A stretch of DNA of 63,853 bases. Source: Neorhizobium galegae bv. officinalis. Its GTDB lineage: Bacteria > Pseudomonadota > Alphaproteobacteria > Rhizobiales > Rhizobiaceae. Below, piece after piece: positions 22,883-31,132 of the stretch. How positions within the stretch are numbered: position 1 is the stretch's first letter; each line of letters begins with the position of its first letter. The stretch lies in NCBI GenBank assembly GCA_000985875.1, contig CCRI01000024.1:1-63853 (forward strand), given 5' to 3'. The position numbers were made by a program, and so were the translations under genes. The notes under the pieces were generated by a model. It was not told where the DNA came from. It searched no databases and saw nothing but the letters and a program-made list of their open reading frames with translations.

Positions 22883-24130
22883 TCACCAGGCCAGGTCCAG
22901 CCGCTCCAGCCCGTGGAAATGGTAGACGTCCTTGACCACCGGCGGCGTGGCGATCCGCATCCCGGGCAGCCTCCGGAAGAGGATCGGCAGCACGGTGTTC
23001 AGTTCCAGCCTTGCAAGCGGCGCGCCGATGCAGAAATGGATGCCGGCGCCAAAGGATAGGTTTTGAGCTTCCTGCCGGTCGGGCTTGAAGGCCAGCGGAT
23101 CGGAGAATCTCCTGGGATCGAGATTGGCGGCGGCGAGGATCAGGCTCACCTTGTCGCCGCGTTTGAACTCGAGCCCGTCGATCTCGACGTCCTCGAGCGC
23201 CCAGCGCTGGAAGATGTGCACGGGCGCGCAGATGCGCAGCGTCTCCTCGACCGTTCGCTCGGTTGCCGCCTCGTCGCGGAAAAGGTCCGCCGGCGGAAGG
23301 CCGCTCTCCAGGATCACCCGCACCGAATTGCCGATCTGGTGCACCGTCGCCTCGTGACCGGCATTGAGCAGCACGATGGTGGTCGAGACCAGTTCGTCGT
23401 CGGTGAGATACTGGCCCTTGTGCTCCGTGTGGATCATGTGGGTGAGAAGATCTTCGCGCGGTTCCCGGCGGCGCTCGGCGATCAGGCCTTTGACGTAGTC
23501 GGCAAATTCTTGCGCCGCCCGGTCGGCGGCATGTTCGTCGTCCTCGGTCCGCTTGAACATGTACATGCCGACATAGGCATGTGACCATTTGAGAAGCTGC
23601 GGTCCCATCTCGTCCGGTATGCCGATCATCCGGGCGATCATCGTCACCGGGATGATGTCGGCGAAGGCGGAAAGCAATTCCGTCTCGCCTTGGCCTTCGA
23701 ACCCGTCGATCAGCCTTTCGGCAAGTTCTGCGATCTCGGGCCGAAGCCTCTCGATATGCCGCGAGACGAAGGCGCGGTTGACGAGCGTGCGAAGCCGCGT
23801 GTGCTCGGGCGGCTCAAGCTCCAGCAGCGAATACCGCTCGGCGAGATCGAAGTTTTCGAGATGAGCCGGGGGTTCGGGCAGGCCGAGTTCCTCACGGCTG
23901 GCGATATGCAGGATCTGCCGGCCGAACCGACGGTCGCGCAGCAGGCCGTTCACCTGGTCATAGCCGGTGAAGAACCATTGCCGCTGTTCTTCCCAGTAGA
24001 AGGTCGGACAGTGCTCGTGGAGGAGCGAGTAGACGCGGTTCGGGTCGCTGTAGAAAGCCGGGTTGCGGCCGTCGAGCGAGACGCGGCGGGTTTTGGGATC
24101 GATGCGGAGAAAATCGGGCATGGCGTTCAT
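22883..24130 (-). CDS. Cytochrome P450
   Basis: A 415-residue soluble bacterial class I P450. The heme-thiolate loop is FGAGIHFCIGAPLARLE with Cys367. The I-helix oxygen-activation motif is NAGHEATVHQIGN, in which Ala replaces the first of the usual two Thr. The K-helix ExxR is in VEETLRICAP. It has no N-terminal membrane anchor. A second in-frame ATG lies at 24121. No ferredoxin or ferredoxin reductase gene is adjacent, so redox partners come from elsewhere. The substrate is unknown. Confidence 0.94.
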   Translation of the reverse strand: MNAMPDFLRIDPKTRRVSLDGRNPAFYSDPNRVYSLLHEHCPTFYWEEQRQWFFTGYDQVNGLLRDRRFGRQILHIASREELGLPEPPAHLENFDLAERYSLLELEPPEHTRLRTLVNRAFVSRHIERLRPEIAELAERLIDGFEGQGETELLSAFADIIPVTMIARMIGIPDEMGPQLLKWSHAYVGMYMFKRTEDDEHAADRAAQEFADYVKGLIAERRREPREDLLTHMIHTEHKGQYLTDDELVSTTIVLLNAGHEATVHQIGNSVRVILESGLPPADLFRDEAATERTVEETLRICAPVHIFQRWALEDVEIDGLEFKRGDKVSLILAAANLDPRRFSDPLAFKPDRQEAQNLSFGAGIHFCIGAPLARLELNTVLPILFRRLPGMRIATPPVVKDVYHFHGLERLDLAW

Positions 24131-24199
24131 TCGAAAGACCTAGCGGATTTTCTCCGCGCCGGAAAGATTGCGCAATTGACGCAATTCAGGATTGCGTCC

Positions 24200-25072
24200 A
24201 TGTTTCGCTACAGGAGCGGCTATCGAGCGGGGGGGGAAGCCTTGCGTCTGCAATCGCGCGAATACAAGGTCATGCTGCATGCCAAGGTGTTCACAGGCGA
24301 TGAGGCCGCTTGCCGGGCCGCGGTGGCGCGCTTCTGGGAGTATATCCGCGCGGAGTTGCAGGCTGCGTATATCGATACCCACGGCAAGCTCGATGCCCTG
24401 AAGGATAGCAAGCAGCGCGACGTCTTTTTCCTGGATACCGGAAAACGCGACCTCTACCATCGTTCCGATCTGGTTTTCCGCCTGCGCCGCAAACTCGGCT
24501 CCAGCAAGGCCTGGGAGGCGACGCTGAAATTCCGGCATGGCGATCGGCTGCTTGCCAGGGCACAGGATTTTGACCTGAGGGAAAAGGACGACAAGGAGCC
24601 CAGGTTCGAGGAGGATGTGAAGGGGATGCTGTCCGGCGACACGCCCCGTTTATGGGCGCTGTTCAGCCGCTCGGTGGAGGCGGATTTCGATCCAGGGCAC
24701 ATGCCCGCGACGGTCGGCGAGTGCCTCGCGCCCTACAAGGACATTCGACAGGCCGGGCTGCCGGAGCCGGACACGCCGGTTGAGACCGTCGCCGGCCTGC
24801 ATGTCGTCGAGCATGTCTACGAGGAGGGGTGGATCCGGCTTTCGAAGGAGATCGACGGGGAATGCGCCCTCATCCTCTGGTGGAAGAACAGCGAGCCCCA
24901 GACGCCGATCGCCGCAGAGTTCAGCTTCCGCTTCGCCCTCGAAAAAGGTCACGCGGATATCAAGGTCGTGCGCAAGGCCTGGGTGACGCTGATGACGCTT
25001 CTCAAGTCGCCGCTGGTCGATCCCAACGGGCCGACCAAGACGGCCCTCGCTTATGGCGACGCGGAAATGTGA
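24200..25072 (+). CDS. Unknown protein with CYTH/triphosphate-tunnel-like features
   Basis: About 290 residues from the ATG at 24200; a TTG at 24242 (after GGGGGGGAAG) and an ATG at 24272 are alternative starts. Seen directly: an early EYKVMLHAK strand, LVFRLRRKL, WEATLKFRHGDR, and later IRLSKEIDGECALILWW and AEFSFRFALEKG. Alternating charged beta strands with R-x-R and T-L-K patterns recall the CYTH fold of adenylate cyclase IV/thiamine triphosphatase, but the hallmark ExExK is not complete. It ends one base before the convergent ggt gene. Codon use is normal for the genome, so it is a real gene. Confidence 0.75.
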   Translation: MFRYRSGYRAGGEALRLQSREYKVMLHAKVFTGDEAACRAAVARFWEYIRAELQAAYIDTHGKLDALKDSKQRDVFFLDTGKRDLYHRSDLVFRLRRKLGSSKAWEATLKFRHGDRLLARAQDFDLREKDDKEPRFEEDVKGMLSGDTPRLWALFSRSVEADFDPGHMPATVGECLAPYKDIRQAGLPEPDTPVETVAGLHVVEHVYEEGWIRLSKEIDGECALILWWKNSEPQTPIAAEFSFRFALEKGHADIKVVRKAWVTLMTLLKSPLVDPNGPTKTALAYGDAEM

Positions 25073-26848
25073 TCATTCCCCGACCGCCACGCCCTCGCGG
25101 CGCGGATCGGCGCTGCCGGCCAGCCCGTTTGCGGTGATTTCGATCGCATGCAGGCCGGAATTCATCTCGCCGGGCTTCACCTCGTAACCCAGTGCCTTCA
25201 ATGGTTCGGCAAGCTTTTCGGCGTCGGTGCCGGCCTCGATCTCATAAGTCCCGAACCGGTTGATGAAATGCGGCTGGGCGACGATCTGCTCCACCGGCAT
25301 GCCCCAGTCGATATAGGCGATCAGCGCCTGGGCAACGTAGCCGATGATCTGGCTGCCGCCGGGTGAGCCGATCGCCAGCAGCGGTTTGCCGTCCTTCATC
25401 ACGATCGTCGGCGCCATCGAGGAGCGCGGCCGCTTGCCCGGCTCGACCCGGTTGGCGACGGCCAGGCTGCCGTCATGGGTTTTGAAGGAGAAGTCGGTCA
25501 GCTCGTTGTTGAGCAGGAAGCCGTTGGTCATCAGCCGCGAGCCGAAACCGCTTTCGATCGTCGTGGTCATCGAAACGACGTTGCCCTCTCTGTCGACGAT
25601 GACGAAATGACTGGTGGAGGGCATCTCGATCGCCGCGTCGCGACCGAACAGCAGCGCATGGTCCCATTCCGGCTCGCCGGCCTTCACCAGGTCGGCGCCG
25701 AGAGCTTTCGTCCCGTCGAGCAGCGAAGCGCGCTTGCCGAGATAATCCTTCTTCAACAGGCCCTTGATCGGCAAGGGTTGGAAATCCGGGTCGGCGAGGT
25801 ACCGTTCGCGGTCGGCAAAGGCAAGCCGCTGCGCGTCGCCGATGATCCGCCAGCTCCCGGCGTTCTGTGGGCCGAGGGATTTGACGTCGAAATTCTCGAT
25901 AACGCCGAGCATCTGGCCGATCGCGACCGCGCCGGAGGAGGGCGGACCCATGCCGCAGACGTCGAGCGCGCGATACGAGGCGCAGACCGGCTCGCGTTCC
26001 TTGACGCGGTAATTGGCGAGATCGGCGAGCGACAGGACGCCGGGATTGCCCGGTGCTTCGCGCACCGTCTTGACGATCGCCTCGGCGATCGGCCCCTTGT
26101 AGAAGGCATCCGCGCCGCCGGTCGCGATCGCCTTCAGCGTTTCCGCATAGGCAGGGTTCTTGAGCACCGCGCCGGCCTTCAGCGGCGCGCCGGATGCGTC
26201 GTAGAAGTAACCCCTCGGACCGTCGTGTTTCTTCAGCCGGTCGCCGTCGGCGGCGATCAGCGAAGCCAGGCGGGGAGAGACCTGGAAACCGTCGGCGGCG
26301 AGCTTCTCCGCCCGCTCGAACAGGCTCGCCCAGTCGCTCTTGCCGTAGCGCTTATGGGCCTCGGAGAGGAGGCGCACGGTGCCCGGCGTGCCGACCGAAC
26401 GGCCGCCGATAACCGCCTCCATGAACTTCAGCGGCTGGCCCTGCGCATCGAGGAAAAGTTTTGGAGTAGCCTCCATCGGCGCCGTCTCGCGGCCGTCGAA
26501 CGTGGTGAGCTTGCTGGTGGCCGCGTCGTAATAGACGAGGAAGGAGCCGCCGCCGAGGCCGGAGCTCTGCGGCTCGACGAGGCCAAGCACGGTTTGGACA
26601 GCGATCATGGCGTCGATCGCATTGCCGCCCCTGGCGATAACGTCGCGCCCGGCTTCAGCCGCCAGCGGATTGGCGGCGGCGACCATGAAGTTTTTCGTCT
26701 CGACGCGCTTTGCGGATGTGAACCCCGTTGCCCGTTCCGGCGCAACGGTATCGGACGCTTGCTGGGCAAGCGCCGTGCCGCCCGGAAATATCGAGGCGGA
26801 AAGAAAAATGCCCGCGAAAAGACTGATCCCCGAAAATCCGGCCCGCAT
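25073..26848 (-). CDS. ggt: Gamma-glutamyltransferase (glutathione hydrolase)
   Basis: A 591-residue periplasmic Ntn-hydrolase with a signal peptide (hydrophobic about residues 8-28, AxA near TALAQQ). It transfers or hydrolyses the gamma-glutamyl group of glutathione. The self-cleavage and catalytic Thr is Thr412 in STSHFVIVDREGNVVS. Other family marks are GGNAIDAMIAVQ, PQSSGLGGGSFLVYYD (substrate loop), MGPPSSGAVAIGQML and GSPGGSQIIG. Length fits the unprocessed precursor. Tail to tail with the CYTH-like gene. Confidence 0.95.
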   Translation of the reverse strand: MRAGFSGISLFAGIFLSASIFPGGTALAQQASDTVAPERATGFTSAKRVETKNFMVAAANPLAAEAGRDVIARGGNAIDAMIAVQTVLGLVEPQSSGLGGGSFLVYYDAATSKLTTFDGRETAPMEATPKLFLDAQGQPLKFMEAVIGGRSVGTPGTVRLLSEAHKRYGKSDWASLFERAEKLAADGFQVSPRLASLIAADGDRLKKHDGPRGYFYDASGAPLKAGAVLKNPAYAETLKAIATGGADAFYKGPIAEAIVKTVREAPGNPGVLSLADLANYRVKEREPVCASYRALDVCGMGPPSSGAVAIGQMLGVIENFDVKSLGPQNAGSWRIIGDAQRLAFADRERYLADPDFQPLPIKGLLKKDYLGKRASLLDGTKALGADLVKAGEPEWDHALLFGRDAAIEMPSTSHFVIVDREGNVVSMTTTIESGFGSRLMTNGFLLNNELTDFSFKTHDGSLAVANRVEPGKRPRSSMAPTIVMKDGKPLLAIGSPGGSQIIGYVAQALIAYIDWGMPVEQIVAQPHFINRFGTYEIEAGTDAEKLAEPLKALGYEVKPGEMNSGLHAIEITANGLAGSADPRREGVAVGE

Positions 26849-26915
26849 GACGCACCCTCCGCGTTTTATCCCTGCGGAAGAATGTGGGTTTCAGGATGAC
26901 GAGGACAAGAGCACG

Positions 26916-28166
26916 TCAGCGCTTGCCGAGCGAAGCGAGGCGTTTCAGGGCTGCGACCTGGTGGCTGGCGCGCACGTCGGTTGGCATCTCGTCCTCGCCC
27001 TGCCGGTCGACGGCCGGAACGATCGAGGCTTCGGTGCCGGTATCGATCGCCGTGCGGTCGCGGCCACTGTCCTTGGCGGTATAGAGGGCCCTGTCGGCGG
27101 CGCTGAGCAGGAGGTCGAGGTCGGCGGTTGCAGCGCCCGCGAGCGCGATGCCGGCGCTGACGGTGACCGTGATATTGTGTTCGCCGGCGACGATGGTCTG
27201 GCGCTTGAGCGTCAGGCGGATCGCCTCGGCGATGCTGGCGGCCTCGATCATGTCGACGACGCGCAGGATGGAGGCGAACTCCTCGCCGCCCATGCGACCG
27301 AAGAAGCCGCGGCCGCGCAGCGAGGTCTGGCCGACCTGCGAAAAGGCGACCAGCACCGAATCGCCTGCCTGATGGCCGCAGCGGTCGTTGATCTGCTTGA
27401 AGTTGTCGAGGTCGAAATGCAGGAGCGCGATGAGCGGCTTCTCTTCGTTCTCGAGTTTTTTCAGGGCATGGAACTGGTCGATCAGGCCGCGCCGGTTGAG
27501 AACGCCGGTCAGCGGGTCGGTGACGGCAAGCGTCTTGAGTTTCTCTTCCGACCGCTCGGTCAGCAGCTTGGAGCCGGTCATGATGCTGGCGATGAAACAG
27601 ATTGCCGCCGGAACGAGCAGCCAGGGGGATTGCGGCGACGGCCCGAAGGATTTTGCCTCACCGATGACCGCCAGAACTGCGACCACGCCGTTCGCGCAAA
27701 ATTGTATGGCAATGAAGGCCGCAAGCACCCGCCGCGTTATCCTCGACGCGCCGTTGTTCCTGAGGAGGATGGAGATCATCATCGCATGGCCGACCATGGT
27801 CGCGACATTATGGAGAGCCACCCGGTTGGCGAAGTTCTCGCGCACCGGATAGAGGAACATGCCCGCCACCCAGAGAAGCGCCGGAATGGCGATATAGGCG
27901 TCCACCGGCTTTCGGTCGAACTGCAGGAGGCCGGCGATCCACAGGCCCACGCCGGCGAGCGCGAGCGTATTGGCGATCTGGATGGAGACGAAATCGGGAA
28001 TGTCGCCGCGCAACGCGACAAGGATGACGCCGATCCCGTGCAGCGCAAAACCGCTGCCCCAGCTCAGGTAGAACCGATCCCGCTCGTAATACCAGCGTGA
28101 GCACAGGAGGACGGCAAGCGTCAGCGCCTCCGCCGCCCAGATCATCAGGCCCGTTAAAATATCCAC
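26916..28166 (-). CDS. Membrane-bound GGDEF diguanylate cyclase
   Basis: About 416 residues: an N-terminal block of roughly six TM helices (about 1-195), a short linker with LTERSEEKLKTLAV, then a GGDEF domain (about 215-380) with HFDLDNFKQIND and the active-site GGEEF at 293-297. It should make c-di-GMP in response to a membrane signal. No RxxD inhibitory site stands before GGEEF, so product inhibition may be absent. The GTG at 28166, with GGAG spaced well, is preferred to the ATG at 28241. No EAL domain. It may affect the polysaccharide loci, but no direct link is seen. Confidence 0.92.
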   Translation of the reverse strand: MDILTGLMIWAAEALTLAVLLCSRWYYERDRFYLSWGSGFALHGIGVILVALRGDIPDFVSIQIANTLALAGVGLWIAGLLQFDRKPVDAYIAIPALLWVAGMFLYPVRENFANRVALHNVATMVGHAMMISILLRNNGASRITRRVLAAFIAIQFCANGVVAVLAVIGEAKSFGPSPQSPWLLVPAAICFIASIMTGSKLLTERSEEKLKTLAVTDPLTGVLNRRGLIDQFHALKKLENEEKPLIALLHFDLDNFKQINDRCGHQAGDSVLVAFSQVGQTSLRGRGFFGRMGGEEFASILRVVDMIEAASIAEAIRLTLKRQTIVAGEHNITVTVSAGIALAGAATADLDLLLSAADRALYTAKDSGRDRTAIDTGTEASIVPAVDRQGEDEMPTDVRASHQVAALKRLASLGKR

Positions 28167-28529
28167 CCGAAACTCCAATACTCGAAATCGAGCGGGTCCA
28201 ACATGACATGCAGTCTTTAAGACGAGGTTGCATCGAATCACGGAAAATCCCCGGTTCGCACCGTCGCGGAGGAATTTTCGAGACGATGTTCACGCCTGCT
28301 TTACCCTGATCGCGCAAAAACCTGTGCCATCAGGGAAAACGGCGCCTCTGCCGGCTGTGATCCGGGGAGAATCGTAATAGCGGTCAGCCTCGCGCATCCC
28401 CGGGCAGTTAAGGATATCGGATGCTCCGTCTTGAAGTACCGGGCGTTGACACTCTATGTAGGGATGACCCATTCCATTTGATTCCGGAGCGCTTATCCGC
28501 CTTCGGCAAGTGCTTGACAAAGGACGGAC
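28167..28529 (+). promoter_or_regulatory. Intergenic region with probable clpP promoter
   Basis: No gene is seen. TTGACA at 28446-28451 and CCCATT about 17 nt later resemble the heat-shock sigma-32-type promoter of alphaproteobacteria (CTTGA-like -35, CCCAT-like -10) and lie about 55-80 nt before clpP. The left part must contain the minus-strand promoter of the cyclase gene. Confidence 0.4.
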
Positions 28530-29162
28530 ATGAGAAATCCAGTTGATACCGCAATGGCCTTGGTGCCGATGGTCGTCGAACAGACCAATCGCGGTGAGCG
28601 CTCCTACGACATCTATTCGCGTCTTCTGAAAGAGCGCATCATCTTCCTGACGGGTCCCGTCGAGGACTATATGGCGTCGCTGATCTGCGCCCAGCTTCTT
28701 TTCCTGGAAGCGGAAAACCCGAAGAAGGAAATCGCCCTCTACATCAATTCGCCCGGCGGCGTCGTTACCGCCGGCATGGCGATCTACGATACGATGCAGT
28801 TCATCAAGCCGGCGGTTTCGACACTCTGCATCGGCCAGGCCGCTTCCATGGGCTCGCTGCTCCTGTGCGCCGGCGAGAAGGGTATGCGTTTTGCAACCCC
28901 GAACTCGCGCATCATGGTGCACCAGCCCTCCGGCGGCTTCCAGGGCCAGGCGTCCGATATCGAACGCCATGCCCGTGACATATTGAAGATGAAAAGACGT
29001 CTTAACGAGGTCTACGTGAAGCACACGGGCCGCACGTTGGAGGAAGTCGAAAAGACCCTCGACCGCGACCACTTCATGACGGCCGACGAAGCCCAGGATT
29101 GGGGTGTCATCGACAAGATCCTGACATCGCGTCAGGAAATGGAAGGTGGCTCCGGAGACTGA
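28530..29162 (+). CDS. clpP: ATP-dependent Clp protease proteolytic subunit
   Basis: A 210-residue serine protease subunit that forms a double heptamer. Catalytic triad Ser106 (GQAASMGS), His131 (MVHQPSGG) and Asp180 (DRDHF) are all present. The IGF-loop docking face and N-terminal segment (DTAMALVPMVVEQT) are normal. AAAGGACGGAC precedes the ATG. It works with ClpX, encoded 285 nt downstream, to degrade regulatory and damaged proteins. The gap contains no obvious terminator, so partial cotranscription with clpX is possible. Confidence 0.98.
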   Translation: MRNPVDTAMALVPMVVEQTNRGERSYDIYSRLLKERIIFLTGPVEDYMASLICAQLLFLEAENPKKEIALYINSPGGVVTAGMAIYDTMQFIKPAVSTLCIGQAASMGSLLLCAGEKGMRFATPNSRIMVHQPSGGFQGQASDIERHARDILKMKRRLNEVYVKHTGRTLEEVEKTLDRDHFMTADEAQDWGVIDKILTSRQEMEGGSGD

Positions 29163-29447
29163 GTCTGATTGCGTGACCTGTGCACCTCACCCCGATGTGA
29201 GCAAAAAGGGGTTTCAAGTCGCACGGAAAGCGCTATTAGTACTTATTAATGCTGTGTTGAACTTTTATGACATAGCATTCGTTTCTTAGGGGTTTCGTTG
29301 CCGCTGATCCCGCATGGTGTGCGCAGGATCGGTAGAGTACCCTTAAGGCAAGGCAGGCGCGCAAGGCCCGTCGGGCGCGCGCCGGCAAGCGGTAGAGTGG
29401 ACCGCGCCCGTTTTGACGAGAGTGCGGAGTGCTGGAAGGAAAGTGAT

Positions 29448-30725
29448 ATGAGCAAAGTCAGCGGCAGCAACGGCGGCGACTCCAAGAATACCCTGTATTG
29501 CTCTTTCTGCGGAAAGAGCCAGCACGAAGTCCGGAAGCTGATTGCCGGGCCGACCGTATTCATCTGCGATGAATGCGTCGAACTGTGCATGGACATCATC
29601 CGCGAAGAGAACAAGACCTCGATGGTCAAGTCCCGCGACGGCGTGCCCACGCCTCAGGACATCATCAAGGTCCTCGATGAATACGTCATTGGCCAGAAGC
29701 AGGCAAAGCGCATTCTGTCGGTCGCGGTGCATAACCATTACAAGCGCCTGGCGCACGCCTCCAAGGGCGGCGACGTCGAGCTTGCGAAGTCGAACATCAT
29801 GCTGGTCGGCCCGACGGGTTGCGGCAAGACCTATCTTGCCCAGACGCTCGCCCGCATCATCGACGTTCCCTTCACGATGGCCGATGCCACGACGCTGACC
29901 GAAGCCGGCTATGTCGGCGAGGACGTCGAAAACATCATCCTGAAGCTTCTGCAGTCTGCGGATTACAATGTCGAACGCGCCCAGCGCGGCATCGTCTACA
30001 TCGACGAAGTCGACAAGATCTCCCGCAAGTCCGACAACCCGTCCATCACCCGCGACGTGTCGGGCGAGGGCGTGCAGCAGGCGCTTCTGAAGATCATGGA
30101 AGGCACGGTTGCCTCGGTTCCGCCGCAGGGTGGCCGCAAGCATCCGCAGCAGGAATTCCTGCAGGTCGACACGACGAACATCCTGTTCATCTGCGGCGGC
30201 GCCTTTGCAGGCCTCGACAAGATCATCTCGGCCCGCGGCGAAAAGACCTCGATCGGCTTCGGCGCCTCCGTGAAGTCTGCGGAAGACCGTCGCGTCGGCG
30301 AAGTGCTGCGCGAACTGGAGCCGGAAGATCTGGTGAAGTTCGGCCTCATTCCGGAATTCATCGGTCGTCTGCCGGTTCTGGCGACCCTCGAGGATCTCGA
30401 CGAGGACGCGCTGATCCAGATCCTGTCCGAGCCGAAGAATGCGCTGATCAAGCAGTACCAGCGCCTGTTCGAGATGGAAGACGTCGATCTGACCTTCCAC
30501 GAGGATGCCCTGCGCGAGATCGCCAAGCGGGCGATCACCCGCAAGACCGGCGCCCGCGGCCTGCGCTCGATCATGGAGAAGATCCTTCTCGACACCATGT
30601 TCGAACTGCCGACGCTCGAAGGCGTGCGTGAAGTGGTCATCTCGGACGACGTCGTGCGTGGAAACGCCCGGCCGCTCTATATCTATGCCGACCGGCAGGA
30701 TGAAAAGGCGAACGTTTCGGCCTGA
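29448..30725 (+). CDS. clpX: ATP-dependent Clp protease ATP-binding subunit ClpX
   Basis: A 425-residue AAA+ unfoldase. The N-terminal zinc-binding domain uses Cys18, Cys21, Cys40 and Cys43. Walker A is GPTGCGKT (Lys127) and Walker B is VYIDEVDK. The ClpP-docking loop is SIGFGAS. The C-terminal sensor 2 segment includes TGARGLRS. The start ATG at 29448 is preceded by GGAAGGAAAGTGAT. Recognises tagged substrates and feeds them to ClpP. A strong terminator follows. Confidence 0.98.
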   Translation: MSKVSGSNGGDSKNTLYCSFCGKSQHEVRKLIAGPTVFICDECVELCMDIIREENKTSMVKSRDGVPTPQDIIKVLDEYVIGQKQAKRILSVAVHNHYKRLAHASKGGDVELAKSNIMLVGPTGCGKTYLAQTLARIIDVPFTMADATTLTEAGYVGEDVENIILKLLQSADYNVERAQRGIVYIDEVDKISRKSDNPSITRDVSGEGVQQALLKIMEGTVASVPPQGGRKHPQQEFLQVDTTNILFICGGAFAGLDKIISARGEKTSIGFGASVKSAEDRRVGEVLRELEPEDLVKFGLIPEFIGRLPVLATLEDLDEDALIQILSEPKNALIKQYQRLFEMEDVDLTFHEDALREIAKRAITRKTGARGLRSIMEKILLDTMFELPTLEGVREVVISDDVVRGNARPLYIYADRQDEKANVSA

Positions 30726-30754
30726 TCCGCCTCTGTTCCGGACCGCACCATGGA

Positions 30755-30779
30755 GAGGCCCTATCGGGGCCTCTTTTTT
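30755..30779 (+). terminator. Intrinsic terminator after clpX
   Basis: GAGGCCC/GGGCCTC stem with a 5-nt loop, followed by a run of six T. Confidence 0.85.
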
Positions 30780-31132
30780 ATGTTGGTGGATAGCCTTGCT
30801 TATTTCGATTTTTCCACCATTTTTGTCTCGCGAAGAATTGCACCATATTCGTCTTGCATTAGAGACGTTGCGGGAAGATCATCGATGTTCGGGCTGCTTC
30901 GCCTGCATGTGATCGCAGGTTGGCAGTTCCGGTGAGTCGCGTCCCGTGTCCTTGGCGTTTCGCGTGGCGTAATGTGCGCACGCTTTGTAATACCCCTGTC
31001 ACAATCCCATGCGGCGGCGGCCTTGCAAGGCTTGAAATCAAATTTCGAAAACTCCACTTTGGGCGAGAGTGAAGTGCCCGGGTGATTTGCCCGGGACGTA
31101 TCCCGGAAACGGGACGATGGAAAGGAAATGAA
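30780..31132 (+). promoter_or_regulatory. Region between clpX terminator and lon, with possible heat-shock promoter
   Basis: No gene is supported. CTTGAA at 31031-31036 with a weak downstream CTCCACTT at about 31052 could be a sigma-32-type promoter for lon; repeated CCCGGG blocks lie in the leader near 31078-31110. All of this is tentative. Confidence 0.3.
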
